From: Thermohalobaculum sp050330995
GTDB taxonomy: Bacteria > Pseudomonadota > Alphaproteobacteria > Rhodobacterales > Rhodobacteraceae
Assembly (NCBI GenBank): GCA_050330995.1
Contig: JBHJHI010000057.1
Location: forward strand, 1-64,000
DNA: 64,000 bases
Direction: 5' to 3'
This document shows, in pieces, positions 50,934 to 59,546 of the stretch. The notes below the pieces were generated by a model that saw only the letters and a list, made by a program, of their open reading frames with translations, was not told the origin of the DNA and did not search any database. Position 1 is the first letter of the stretch; each line of letters starts with the position of its first letter. The position numbers were made by a program, and so were the translations under genes.

Positions 50934-53516
50934 ATGCAGAAACGCCCCGCGGCCACCGCGAGGCCGGGGGCGCTCGACCGCGGGACCGCCGCGCTCGCCC
51001 GGGCGGCCTGGCGCGCGCCGCGCCTCGCGCTCGGCCTCCTCGCCGCGCTGGCGCTGCTCGCCGCCCTCGCGGCGACGCGGCTCGGCATCGACACCGACAG
51101 CAGCCGGATGCTCGACCCCGGACTGCCCTTCCAGGAGCGCGCGCAGGCGATCAACGCCGCCTTCCCCGCGATCAAGAACACGCTCCTGGTGGTGCTGCGC
51201 GGCGAGCACGCCGACGCCGTCGACGCCGCGACCGCGCGCCTGGCCGCGGCGATCGAGGGGCGCGAGGCGATAGAGAGCGTGTTCGCGCCGTCCGCGAACG
51301 ACTTCCTGATCGCGCACGGGCTCCTCTACGAGGATCTCGCCACCGTCGAGGACCGGCTCGACCGGCTGGCGCAGTCCTCGAACCTGCTCGCGGAGCTTCG
51401 CGCGAACCGCGACCTCGAAGGCTTCCTGACCGCGCTCGACCGCGCGCTGGTCCTGATCGACGGCGCCGGTGCCGACGTCGCCGAGCTGGGGCCGCTGATG
51501 GCCGAGGCGGCGCGGAGCGTCGAGGCCGCTGCCGAGGGCCGCGCCCGCCCGCTCGACTGGTCCGGCGTGGTCGGCGAGGCGGGGCAGGGGCTCACCACCC
51601 GCGTGATCACCGTCGAGCCGGTGCTGGACTACACCAGGCTCAACCCCGCCCGCGCGGCGATGGAGGCGGTCGAGGCCGAGATCGCGGCGCTGCCCGAGGA
51701 CGCGACCGCGCTGGTCGAGATCGGCGTCACCGGCGACCCGGCGCTCAGGGCCGAGGAGCTGGAGAGCGTCACCGCCACGCTGCCGCTCTCGCTCGGGCTG
51801 TCACTGGTGCTGGTGGCGGCGATCCTCTGGCTCGCGCTCGGCCGGGTCGCGCGCGTCGCCGCGGCCCTCGGCGTGGTGCTGGTGACGCTGGTGCTGACGA
51901 CCGGCTTCGCGGCGCTCGCGGTCGGGGCGCTCAACCTGATCTCGGTCGCCTTCGTGGTGCTGATGGTCGGGCTCGGCGTCGATTTCGCGATCCACCTGCT
52001 GCTCCATCTCGACGAGGACGCGGGCCGCGGCCTCGGCCCAGCCGCCGCGCTCGACGCGACCACGGGCAGCATCGGCGCGGCGCTCGCGCTTTCGGCGGCG
52101 ACCACCGCGCTCGCCTTCCTCGCCTTCGCCACCACCGATTTCGTCGGCATGGCCCAGCTCGGGCTGATCGGCGCGGCCGGGGTCCTCCTGGCGCTTCTGG
52201 TGGCGCTGACGCTGATCCCGGCGCTCGCGGCGCTGTTCCCCGGCCTCCTGCGCGGCGCGGGACCCCTCGCGGTCCCCCGGCTCGGGCCTCGCGCGGCGCG
52301 GGCGGGGGCGGGGCTCGCGCTCCTCGTCGGGCTCGGCGCGCTCGTCGCGGCGCCTGCGGCGCGGTTCGACGCCGATCCGATGGCGTTGCGCGATGCCGAC
52401 GCGCGCGCGGTCACGGTCTACGGCTGGCTGACCGAGGACCCGGTGCTGGCGCCCCTGCGCCTCAGCGTCCTGGCCGAGAGCCGCGAGACGGCCGCCGCCG
52501 TGGACGAGGCGGCCGAGGCGCTGGCGCCGGTCGCGCGCGCGGTCCGGCTCGACGATCTCGTGCCCGACGACCAGCTCGCCAAGCTCGACGCGATCGACTT
52601 CGCCTACCCGTCGATCGAGTACGCGCTTGAGGGGGAGCCGGTCGCGCTCGCCGAGCCGCCGGAGGGCGACATCGCCGACCGGCGCGACACGCTCGACGTG
52701 GACGGCGCGCGGGCGCTGGCCGCGGCGCTCCGGGACTGGCGCGAGGCGGCGGGCGGGCTCGACGAGGCCGCGCTCGGGGACGCGCTGTTTCGCTTCTTCC
52801 CGATGCTGCTCGACCGCCTCGCGCTCCAGCTCGATGCGGGCGAGGTGACGGTGGACGACCTGCCCGAGCCGCTGGCCGAGCGCTACCGGACCGAAGACGG
52901 GCTCCTGCGCGTCGAGATCGCCGCGACGGGCGATCTGACCGACCCCGAGACGCGGCGCGCCTTCGTCGAGGCGGTCGAGGGCGCGATCCCGGAGGCCGGC
53001 GGGCCACCCGCGCAGATCGTCGGCGCCGCGGACTCGGTCGCGGGGGCAGTGACGCAGGCGCTCGCCCTCGCCGCGCTCGCGGTCGTCGTGCTCGGCTGGA
53101 TCGTGCTGCGCTCGGGGCTCGCCGTGGCGGCGGTGCTGGTGCCCCTCGCGCTCGCGGGCGTCGTCACCATGGCCGCGAGCGCGCTCCTCGGCGTGCCGTT
53201 CAACTACGCCAACGTGATCGTGCTGCCGCTGATGATCGGCATCGGCGTCGACGCCGGCATCCACCTCGCCGTGCGCGCCGGGCAGCACGGCGCGGGCGGC
53301 GTGTTCGCGACCTCGACGCCGCGCGCGGCGCTCGCGAGCGCGCTCACCACCATCGCCGCCTTCGGCACGCTGGCGCTCTCGGACCATCGCGGCACCGCGA
53401 GCATGGGCATCATGCTGGTCGTCGCGCTGGTCGCGAGCCTTACCATGACCTTCGCCCTCACCCCGGTCATCGCCCAGTGGCGGGGCCGCGTCCGACAGAC
53501 GGAGACCGTTCGATGA
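50934..53516 (+). CDS. hpnN: Hopanoid-associated RND transporter
   Basis: 860 residues. RND-type exporter with two homologous halves: a first helix LGLLAALALLAALAATRLGI then periplasmic loop DTDSSRMLDPGLPFQERA, a six-helix bundle around VVLMVGLGVDFAIHLLLH near 345, a second loop, and a second bundle with VLPLMIGIGVDAGIHLAV near 766. The paired GVDFAIH/GVDAGIH motifs and the downstream MlaC-like gene identify HpnN, which moves hopanoids to the outer membrane in Rhodopseudomonas and Burkholderia. It overlaps hpnM by four bases. Confidence 0.92.
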   Translation: MQKRPAATARPGALDRGTAALARAAWRAPRLALGLLAALALLAALAATRLGIDTDSSRMLDPGLPFQERAQAINAAFPAIKNTLLVVLRGEHADAVDAATARLAAAIEGREAIESVFAPSANDFLIAHGLLYEDLATVEDRLDRLAQSSNLLAELRANRDLEGFLTALDRALVLIDGAGADVAELGPLMAEAARSVEAAAEGRARPLDWSGVVGEAGQGLTTRVITVEPVLDYTRLNPARAAMEAVEAEIAALPEDATALVEIGVTGDPALRAEELESVTATLPLSLGLSLVLVAAILWLALGRVARVAAALGVVLVTLVLTTGFAALAVGALNLISVAFVVLMVGLGVDFAIHLLLHLDEDAGRGLGPAAALDATTGSIGAALALSAATTALAFLAFATTDFVGMAQLGLIGAAGVLLALLVALTLIPALAALFPGLLRGAGPLAVPRLGPRAARAGAGLALLVGLGALVAAPAARFDADPMALRDADARAVTVYGWLTEDPVLAPLRLSVLAESRETAAAVDEAAEALAPVARAVRLDDLVPDDQLAKLDAIDFAYPSIEYALEGEPVALAEPPEGDIADRRDTLDVDGARALAAALRDWREAAGGLDEAALGDALFRFFPMLLDRLALQLDAGEVTVDDLPEPLAERYRTEDGLLRVEIAATGDLTDPETRRAFVEAVEGAIPEAGGPPAQIVGAADSVAGAVTQALALAALAVVVLGWIVLRSGLAVAAVLVPLALAGVVTMAASALLGVPFNYANVIVLPLMIGIGVDAGIHLAVRAGQHGAGGVFATSTPRAALASALTTIAAFGTLALSDHRGTASMGIMLVVALVASLTMTFALTPVIAQWRGRVRQTETVR

Positions 53517-54085
53517 CGACCCTCGCCCGCCTGAGCCTCGCCGCCGCCCTCGCGCTCGGCCCCCTCGCCGCGCCCGCCGCCGAGCCGGAGGCCGCCAAGG
53601 AGGCCGTGCGCGGCCTCGTCACCGAGGCGCACGAGGCGCTGAGCGGCGCCGGCGACGTCGATCGGCTGCGCGCGGCGATCGAGCGGGGCTTCGCGCTCGA
53701 CCTCTGGGGGCGCTACCTGCTGACGGATGTCGAGGACCAGCTCTCCGAGGAGCAGAAGACGACGGTCGAGGGGCTGCTGCCGGGCTTTCTCGCCGATCTC
53801 TACCGCGACCAGTTCGCGCGCGGGCTCGACGAGCCGCCGAGCCTCGGCGAGGTCGAGGCCCTGCGCCGCGACGACGTGATGGTCGACGTCGTGTTCCCGC
53901 GTCCGGGCGGCAAGCGGCTGCCGACCGACATGCGGGTGCGCCCGATCGACGGCGAGCCCAAGGTGATCGACATCATGGTGGGCGGCGCCTCGTTCCTCAG
54001 GCTGAAGCGCGACGAGTTCGCCCAGATCGTGCGCGACGGCGGGCCCGACGCGCTGATCGCGCACCTGCGCGAGAACGGGGTCTGA
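53513..54085 (+). CDS. hpnM: MlaC/Ttg2D-like hopanoid-associated periplasmic protein
   Basis: 190 residues with a signal peptide (LSLAAALALGPLAAPAAA). The mature part follows the toluene-tolerance Ttg2D/MlaC family: VTEAHEALSGAG, FALDLWGRYLL, TVEGLLPGFLADLYRDQFA, DVMVDVVFPRPGGKRLPTDM and KVIDIMVGGASFLRLKRDEF. MlaC proteins shuttle lipids across the periplasm. As in other genomes, it accompanies hpnN; together with MlaA across the divergent promoter it could form a hopanoid or lipid chain. Confidence 0.9.
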   Translation: MTTLARLSLAAALALGPLAAPAAEPEAAKEAVRGLVTEAHEALSGAGDVDRLRAAIERGFALDLWGRYLLTDVEDQLSEEQKTTVEGLLPGFLADLYRDQFARGLDEPPSLGEVEALRRDDVMVDVVFPRPGGKRLPTDMRVRPIDGEPKVIDIMVGGASFLRLKRDEFAQIVRDGGPDALIAHLRENGV

Positions 54086-54246
54086 CGGCGCCCGCCCCCC
54101 GCTTTCGGCGAGAAGGCAACACCGCACGGCCTCTCGCGCCGCCCCGGTGACGGAGCCCCCGTGACGCGGCGCGCACGATCGTTATGTGTCGCCGAAGCCC
54201 CCCTGCGCCGACGCCGCGCGCCGATATCACGTCAGGAGACGACCCC

Positions 54247-55371
54247 GTGGCCATCCCCTTCCGTCAGCAGATGCGCGTCGCGAGCTACATCCTCGGCCAG
54301 AAGCTGAGGGGCAACCGGCGCTACCCGCTCGTGCTGATGCTGGAGCCTCTGTTCAAGTGCAATCTCGCCTGTCCGGGCTGCGGCAAGATCGATTACCCCG
54401 AGCTGATCCTGCGCCGGCGTCTCAGCGCGCAGGAGTGCTGGGACGCGGCCGAGGAGTGCGGCGCGCCCATGGTCGCCATCCCCGGCGGCGAGCCGCTGAT
54501 CCACAAGGAGATCGGCGAGATCGTGCGCGGCCTGGTCGAGCGGCGCTTCTACGTCTCGCTCTGCACCAACGCGCTGCTTCTGGAGAAGAAGCTGCACCTG
54601 TTCGAGCCGTCGCCTTATCTGTTCTTCTCGGTCCATCTCGACGGCCTGAAGGAGCGCCACGACGAGGCGGTGGACCAGAAGGGCGTCTACGCGCGCGCGC
54701 TGAAGGCGATCAGAGCGGCGCAGGACAAGGGGTTCTCGGTCAACGTCAACGCCACGATCTTCGAGGGTCACCCGGCAGAGGAGCTGGCCGACTACCTCGA
54801 CATGGCCACGTCCATGGGCGTCGGCATCTCGATCTCGCCGGGCTTCGCCTACGAGCGCGCGCCCGACCAGGAGCACTTTCTCAATCGCCGACGCACCAAG
54901 GAATTTTTCCGCGACGTGTTCCGCATCGGCAAGGAGCGGGGCTCCAAGTGGTCGCTCAGCCACTCGCCCCTGTTCCTCGACTTCCTGCTCGGCAACCAGG
55001 AAATGCGCTGCACGCCCTGGGGCATGCCGACGCGCAACGTGTTCGGCTGGCAGAAGCCCTGCTACCTGCTCGGCGAGGGCTACGCGCGGTCCTACCGCGA
55101 ACTGATCGAGACCACCGACTGGGACCTCTACGGCACCGGCAACTACGAGAAGTGCCACGACTGCATGGCCCACTGCGGCTACGAGCCGACCGCGGCCAAC
55201 ATCGCCTTCGCCAATCCCCTCAAGATGCTGAAGCTCGCGTTCACGGGCCTGCGCACCGAGGGGCCGATGGCCGAGGAGATCGATCTCTCGAACGCCCGCC
55301 CGGCCGAAGAGCACCACGAGCGGATCGTCGCCGAGGAGATGGCCAAGGCTCGGCGCATCGCCGCGGAGTGA
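54247..55371 (+). CDS. hpnH: Adenosyl-hopene transferase, radical SAM
   Basis: 374 residues from a GTG with AGGAG upstream. The radical-SAM cluster ligands are Cys38-X3-Cys42-X2-Cys45 (FKCNLACPGCGKID). IPGGEPLIHKEIGEIVRGL near 80 is the SAM-binding GGEP motif, and further conserved Cys residues lie in MRCTPWGMPTR, KPCYLLGEGYARS and YEKCHDCMAHCGYEPTAA. HpnH couples a 5'-deoxyadenosyl radical to hopene, giving adenosylhopane, the first step of bacteriohopanepolyol side-chain synthesis. HpnG, next step, lies nearby on the other strand. Confidence 0.97.
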   Translation: MAIPFRQQMRVASYILGQKLRGNRRYPLVLMLEPLFKCNLACPGCGKIDYPELILRRRLSAQECWDAAEECGAPMVAIPGGEPLIHKEIGEIVRGLVERRFYVSLCTNALLLEKKLHLFEPSPYLFFSVHLDGLKERHDEAVDQKGVYARALKAIRAAQDKGFSVNVNATIFEGHPAEELADYLDMATSMGVGISISPGFAYERAPDQEHFLNRRRTKEFFRDVFRIGKERGSKWSLSHSPLFLDFLLGNQEMRCTPWGMPTRNVFGWQKPCYLLGEGYARSYRELIETTDWDLYGTGNYEKCHDCMAHCGYEPTAANIAFANPLKMLKLAFTGLRTEGPMAEEIDLSNARPAEEHHERIVAEEMAKARRIAAE

Positions 55372-55731
55372 GAGGCGTCATCCGAGCGATCGTCCGCGCT
55401 GCGGCATAGGGAGCGGCCCGCCTTCCGGGAAAGGCGCTGCCGCTCTCTCCAGTGCCCTCAAGTAAAGTTATCTACAACTCAAATTAGAGATCTCAAGTAA
55501 CTGCGCAACTTTAGCAGGAAAGTTGCGAAATAGAGGATTTTTTCTGATTTATCGGGAACCGGTCGAACCGCTTTCGGTTACCGGTCCGTCGACACACGAA
55601 GTGGATCTCGTGCTTCGGCGGTATGAGGACTGGTAGAACCGAAATGGCTGGACTCTTGAGCCGGGGGCGGATCTGCCGACCGATCGGGTAGGGTGTATGT
55701 TCCAGTCGTTTTATCCAGAGGGAAGACGGTA
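55372..55731 (+). promoter_or_regulatory. AT-rich upstream region of the VPLPA-CTERM gene
   Basis: 360 bases, locally far more AT-rich than anything else here. CTCAAGTAA occurs at 55457 and 55492 with a variant CTCAAATTA at 55478 (spacings 21 and 14). A hairpin GCAACTTT (55505-55512) / AAAGTTGC (55519-55526) is followed by a T6 run at 55538 and might terminate hpnH transcription. At 55645-55660 TGGCTGGACTCTTGAG partly matches a sigma-54 -24/-12 element (TGGC, TTG; final C missing). These are candidate sites only. Confidence 0.4.
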
Positions 55732-56277
55732 ATGAAGCAACTTCTTCTTGGTTTTGTGATCACGACCGCGCTGGGGTGGCAGGCCTCGGCGGCACCGATC
55801 TCGCCCGGTGGTATGCTGGACACGTCGGACTTCACGCCGCCGGCAGGCACCTTCGACGGGGCGCTCGATCCGGGCGAGAGCTTCACGTTCCTGATCGAGC
55901 CGACCGAAATGCTGATCTTCGACGGCTCGGTCGCCGGCACCGGCGACCGCAGCGACCTCGACCTCGTCGAGATCACCGTCAACGGCAATCCGACCTCGAT
56001 GTTCGAGACGATCGAGGCCGACGACCCCGACCCGGTCACGATGCTCGATCCGGGCACCGGCACCGGCTCGTTCCTGATCGAGCAGTTCATGGCCGACGGG
56101 AACTTCGGCATCGTGGTCGCGCTGCCGTCCGGTGCGACCGATCCCGTGTCCATCGCGTTCTCGGGCGAGGGGAGCGCTATCTCGCCGGTCCCGCTGCCGG
56201 CCGCGGCGTGGTTCCTGATCAGCGGCATCGCGGGGCTCGGTGCGATGCGCTATCGCCAGCGCGCGACGCAGGCCTGA
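55732..56277 (+). CDS. VPLPA-CTERM sorting-domain surface protein
   Basis: 181 residues. GAGGGAAG precedes the ATG at 55732. Signal peptide QLLLGFVITTALGWQASA, then an acidic, Thr/Asp/Pro-rich body (LDTSDFTPPAGTFDGALDPG, TMLDPGTGTGSFLIEQF). The C-terminus is the sorting tag VPLPAAAWFLISGIAGLGAM then RYRQRATQA: VPLPA motif, membrane helix, basic end. Such proteins are recognised by an exosortase (XrtD-type), cleaved and attached or exported with polysaccharide. The exosortase is not in the window. Body resembles the pre-peptidase C/adhesin-like sheet proteins only loosely. Confidence 0.88.
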   Translation: MKQLLLGFVITTALGWQASAAPISPGGMLDTSDFTPPAGTFDGALDPGESFTFLIEPTEMLIFDGSVAGTGDRSDLDLVEITVNGNPTSMFETIEADDPDPVTMLDPGTGTGSFLIEQFMADGNFGIVVALPSGATDPVSIAFSGEGSAISPVPLPAAAWFLISGIAGLGAMRYRQRATQA

Positions 56278-56426
56278 CACCTGCCTACGGGGGGCGGCCC
56301 CGCGTCGCCCTCACGCAATGTTTCAGCGCCTTGTGCCCCGCCGCCTCGTCTGACGACATGATGGCGACGCGACGCCGACAGATGGGCGGGCCCGGCCCGT
56401 CCGAACCCGAAGACGGGAGAGCCCCC

Positions 56427-56714
56427 ATGAAGCTCACCGACACCCAGATCGCCACCGCCCGCGACGCCTTCGGCGCGGAGCCGCTCGAAGCCGAGCACCC
56501 GGTCGTGCCTCAGCTCACCGAGGCCTTCGGCGACCACACCATCTACGTCGACCAGAACGGCCTTCTGGTGTTCCTCGACCCCGAGACCGAGCTGCAGGAG
56601 ATCGCCGGCCAGCCGAAGCTCGTGCTGATCGCGGCCTGGACCGACGAGAACAAGAACGCGCTCGGCAAGGTCGAGCCGGTCGACACCGGCATGACGCTGC
56701 CCGAGGCGGCGTGA
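56427..56714 (+). CDS. Small conserved hypothetical protein
   Basis: 95 residues; GGGAGAG precedes the ATG. Acidic cytoplasmic protein without signal or membrane segment: LTDTQIATARDAFGAEPLEA, then a beta hairpin TIYVDQNGLLVFLDPETELQ, LVLIAAWTDENKNALGKVEP. No family is recognised. A good terminator follows, and codon use is normal, so it is probably a real gene. Confidence 0.65.
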   Translation: MKLTDTQIATARDAFGAEPLEAEHPVVPQLTEAFGDHTIYVDQNGLLVFLDPETELQEIAGQPKLVLIAAWTDENKNALGKVEPVDTGMTLPEAA

Positions 56715-56746
56715 TCCGACGCTCCATCGGGAGCCCGCCGACGACG

Positions 56747-56770
56747 AGCCCCGGCCCCTGTGCCGGGGCT
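56747..56770 (+). terminator. Intrinsic terminator between convergent genes
   Basis: AGCCCCGGC (56747-56755) pairs with GCCGGGGCT (56762-56770) around a six-base loop and is followed by TTTCTCGTT. It ends the small hypothetical gene; hpnG ends 30 bases beyond on the other strand. Confidence 0.75.
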
Positions 56771-56799
56771 TTCTCGTTCGGCAACCGCGGGTAGGCGCC

Positions 56800-57534
56800 T
56801 CAGGGACGCTCGTCGAGCAGGGCGACCAGCGCCGGTGCCGCGCGCGCGAGCGCGGCGAGGGCACGGCGGCTGTCGCGACCGGCGCGCAGCAGCGCCGGCA
56901 GATCGCCCGGGCGATGCACGAGGCCCGTGAGCACACGGCCGATCCGAGGCCGGCCGTCGGCGCCGACAGCCTCGGCGGCGAGCCGGGGCAGGGCGGTCGC
57001 CGCCTCGTCGCCGATCACGCGGAGCACGCCCGCGCGAGCCCCGCATGCCGCGGCCGCCCGTGCGACGGCGTGGCTCTCCATGTCGACCGCCACGGCGTCG
57101 TGCCGGGCCGCGAGGGCGCGCTTCTCCCCCGGCCCGGCCGCGACGCGGTCGAGGCCGAGCAGCCGGCCCGACGCCACGCCCCCGCCGAGCCGCGCGCGCA
57201 GCCGTGCCCCTACCTGCGGGTCGAGCGCGACGGCCACGGCGTCCTCGCCGACGACGACGTCCGGCACCACGAGCGTCCCGGTCGCGAGCGCCGGGTCGAG
57301 CCCGCCCGCGAGACCGACGCTCAGGATCAGCGGACACCCGGACGCCGCCATCGCCGCCGCCGCCTCGGCCGCCCGCGCCGCGCTCGCGCCGCTGACGGCG
57401 ACGCGGACGCTAGGGCCGCCCGGCACGCCGAGCGCATCCCGTTCCATCGCGAGGCCGCAGACGATGCCGAGCCGGAGCGCTCCGGACGCCGGGCCGGGGC
57501 GGAGCGCGCCCTGTTCCTCGGCCGCGGACGCCAC
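56800..57534 (-). CDS. hpnG: Hopanoid-associated phosphorylase
   Basis: 244 residues from a GTG nine bases after the shc stop, with TGAGG upstream. Purine-nucleoside-phosphorylase-like fold: LGIVCGLAMERDAL, LILSVGLAGGLDPALATGTL near 92, VAVDMESHAVARAAA near 150 with the catalytic Glu, and GVLRVIGDEAATALP. HpnG removes adenine from adenosylhopane to give (phospho)ribosylhopane, after HpnH. It is the last gene of the hpnC-D-E-F-G operon. Confidence 0.9.
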   Translation of the reverse strand: MASAAEEQGALRPGPASGALRLGIVCGLAMERDALGVPGGPSVRVAVSGASAARAAEAAAAMAASGCPLILSVGLAGGLDPALATGTLVVPDVVVGEDAVAVALDPQVGARLRARLGGGVASGRLLGLDRVAAGPGEKRALAARHDAVAVDMESHAVARAAAACGARAGVLRVIGDEAATALPRLAAEAVGADGRPRIGRVLTGLVHRPGDLPALLRAGRDSRRALAALARAAPALVALLDERP

Positions 57535-57542
57535 GGCGGGCC

Positions 57543-59546
57543 TCAGATCCCCCAGCCGACCTCGCGGTCGTTCGAGGCCATGAGCTTCTCGTAGCGCCCC
57601 ATCGCCCAGAGCGGGAAGAACGCCGCGTAGCCATGGTACTTGAGGTAGAACACCTTGGGAAAGCCGGTGCCGGTGAAGTGCGGCTCGTGCCAGCGCGGCC
57701 CCGAGCCCTCGCGCGGTGCGGTCGCGAGCCAGTCGATGCCGCGCCGCGTCGCGGCGTCCTCGACCTCGCCGGCCGACATCAGCCCGAGCAGCGCCCAGGC
57801 GGTCTGCGACGGCGTCGAGGCCTGATCGAAGCCCTCGCCCACGCCCTCGTAGCTCTCGAGCCCCTCGCCCCAGCCGCCGTCCGGGCGCTGGTGGGCCTTC
57901 AGCCACGCGACCGCGCGGCGGACGTACGGCGCCTGCATGTCCTCGCCCGCGCCCTTGAGCGCGACCAGCGCCGACCAGGTGCCATAGACGTAGTTCGCGC
58001 CCCAGCGGCCGTACCACGAGCCGTCGGGCTCCTGCTCGGCGCGGATGAAGTCGATGCCGCGGCGGATGTTGTCGGCGTAGGTGACCGGGTCGATCTGCGC
58101 GAGCGCGCCGACGCAGCGCGCGGTGACGTCGACCGTCGGCGGGTCGAGCAGCGCGCCGTGGTCGGCGAAGGGGATCGAATTCAGGTAGTAGTGCTCGTTC
58201 TCCGGGTCGAAGGCGCCCCAGCCGCCCGAGCGCGACTGCATCCCCGCGAGCCACTCGCAGCCGCGCTCGATGTTGAGCGCGTAGCGCTCGGGGTCGCAGC
58301 GATGCATCGCCATCACCACCACGGCGCTGTCGTCCACGTCCGGGTAATCGGGGTTCTCGTACTGGAAGGCCCAGCCGCCCGGCCGCAGGCCGGGGCGGCG
58401 CACCGCCCAGTCGCCGACGTGGTCGAGGATCTGCTTGTCGGCCAGCCAGTCGAGCATGTGGCGAAGCCGCGGGTCCTCGCGCTCGCCGGCCTCCATCATC
58501 GCGTGCGCGGCGAGCGCGCTGTCCCAGACCGGCGAGAGGCAGGGCTGGAAGTAGAGCTGCTCGCCGCGCTCGGTCATCAGCTTCTCGACCGCCCCGCGCG
58601 CCGTCAGCATCTCGGGGCTGTCGTCGGCGTAGCCGAGCACGCGCAGCGCCATCACCGCGTTCGCCATCGCCGGGTAGATCGCGCCGAGCCCGTCGTCGCC
58701 GTTGAGGCGCGCGAGGGTGAACGCCTCCGCCTTGCGGATCGCGCGCTCGCGCGTGCCGCGCGGGAAGAACGGCTCGGCGTGCTGGAGCGCGCGGTCGAGA
58801 AGGAGGAACATCTCGCCGATGCGCGAGCCCGTCGGGTTGATCTGCCAGACGCGCTGCGCCTCGGGCGCCACCGTGAACAGCTCGCGGATGGTGCGCCCCG
58901 TGGGGTTCTGGGCCTTCGCGCGCTTGGCGTAGAGGATCAGGAGCGGCGTCAGCACCGTGCGCGACCAGTAGGCGATCTTCGACATGTGGAACGGGAACCA
59001 TTCCGGCATGAGGATCGCCTCGACCGGGATGCAGGGCATGCCCCGCCACGGGATCTCGCGGTAGAGCGCCATCATGATGCGCGTGAAGACGTTGGCCTTG
59101 GCCGCGCCGCCCTGGCGCAGGATCCAGCGCCGGGCGCGCGCCATGTGCTCGGCGTCCGGGTCGTCGCCGATCAGCTTCAGCGCCCAGTAGCCCTTCACGC
59201 TCGCCGAGACGTTGCCGCGGCCCTCGTGGAACAGGGGCCACGAGCCGTCGGCGTTCTGCACCGAGCGGATGTACTTGGCGATGCGCGCCTCGCGGGGCGC
59301 GTCGATCTCGCCGAGGAAGTGGCGCAGCAGCACGTACTCGGCCGGGATGGTGCAATCGGCCTCCAGCTCGAACACGAGGTGGCCGTCGCCCTTCTGCATC
59401 GCCCAGAGCTTGTCGGACTGGCGCTCGATCAGCCGCAGACGGCTCTGGCGCTCGTCGCGCTCGCTCGGGGTCGCGCCGAAGGGGTCCGGTCCCGGCACGG
59501 CCTCCGCGCCTTCGAGATCCCAGTCGGCTCCGGCCGTTCTCTTCAT
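57543..59546 (-). CDS. shc: Squalene-hopene cyclase
   Basis: 667 residues, start within the hpnE stop (ATGA). The catalytic DXDD motif is DVDDSA at 403-408. Several QW repeats are visible (DGSWPLFHEGRGN, GGWAFQYENPDYPD, SGGWGAFDPENEHYYLNSIP, DGSWYGRWGANYVYGTWSAL, DGGWGEGLESYEG), and FTGTGFPKVFYLKYHGYAAF closes the cavity. It cyclises squalene to hopene and diplopterol at the inner membrane. Also called hpnF. Length is normal for class II triterpene cyclases. Confidence 0.98.
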   Translation of the reverse strand: MKRTAGADWDLEGAEAVPGPDPFGATPSERDERQSRLRLIERQSDKLWAMQKGDGHLVFELEADCTIPAEYVLLRHFLGEIDAPREARIAKYIRSVQNADGSWPLFHEGRGNVSASVKGYWALKLIGDDPDAEHMARARRWILRQGGAAKANVFTRIMMALYREIPWRGMPCIPVEAILMPEWFPFHMSKIAYWSRTVLTPLLILYAKRAKAQNPTGRTIRELFTVAPEAQRVWQINPTGSRIGEMFLLLDRALQHAEPFFPRGTRERAIRKAEAFTLARLNGDDGLGAIYPAMANAVMALRVLGYADDSPEMLTARGAVEKLMTERGEQLYFQPCLSPVWDSALAAHAMMEAGEREDPRLRHMLDWLADKQILDHVGDWAVRRPGLRPGGWAFQYENPDYPDVDDSAVVVMAMHRCDPERYALNIERGCEWLAGMQSRSGGWGAFDPENEHYYLNSIPFADHGALLDPPTVDVTARCVGALAQIDPVTYADNIRRGIDFIRAEQEPDGSWYGRWGANYVYGTWSALVALKGAGEDMQAPYVRRAVAWLKAHQRPDGGWGEGLESYEGVGEGFDQASTPSQTAWALLGLMSAGEVEDAATRRGIDWLATAPREGSGPRWHEPHFTGTGFPKVFYLKYHGYAAFFPLWAMGRYEKLMASNDREVGWGI

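Noticed and set aside
51801..53387. Long antisense frame inside hpnN, and similar ones opposite shc (57633-59735) and the mnh genes
   Set aside because: All are third-position GC artefacts; the sense genes carry full family motifs.
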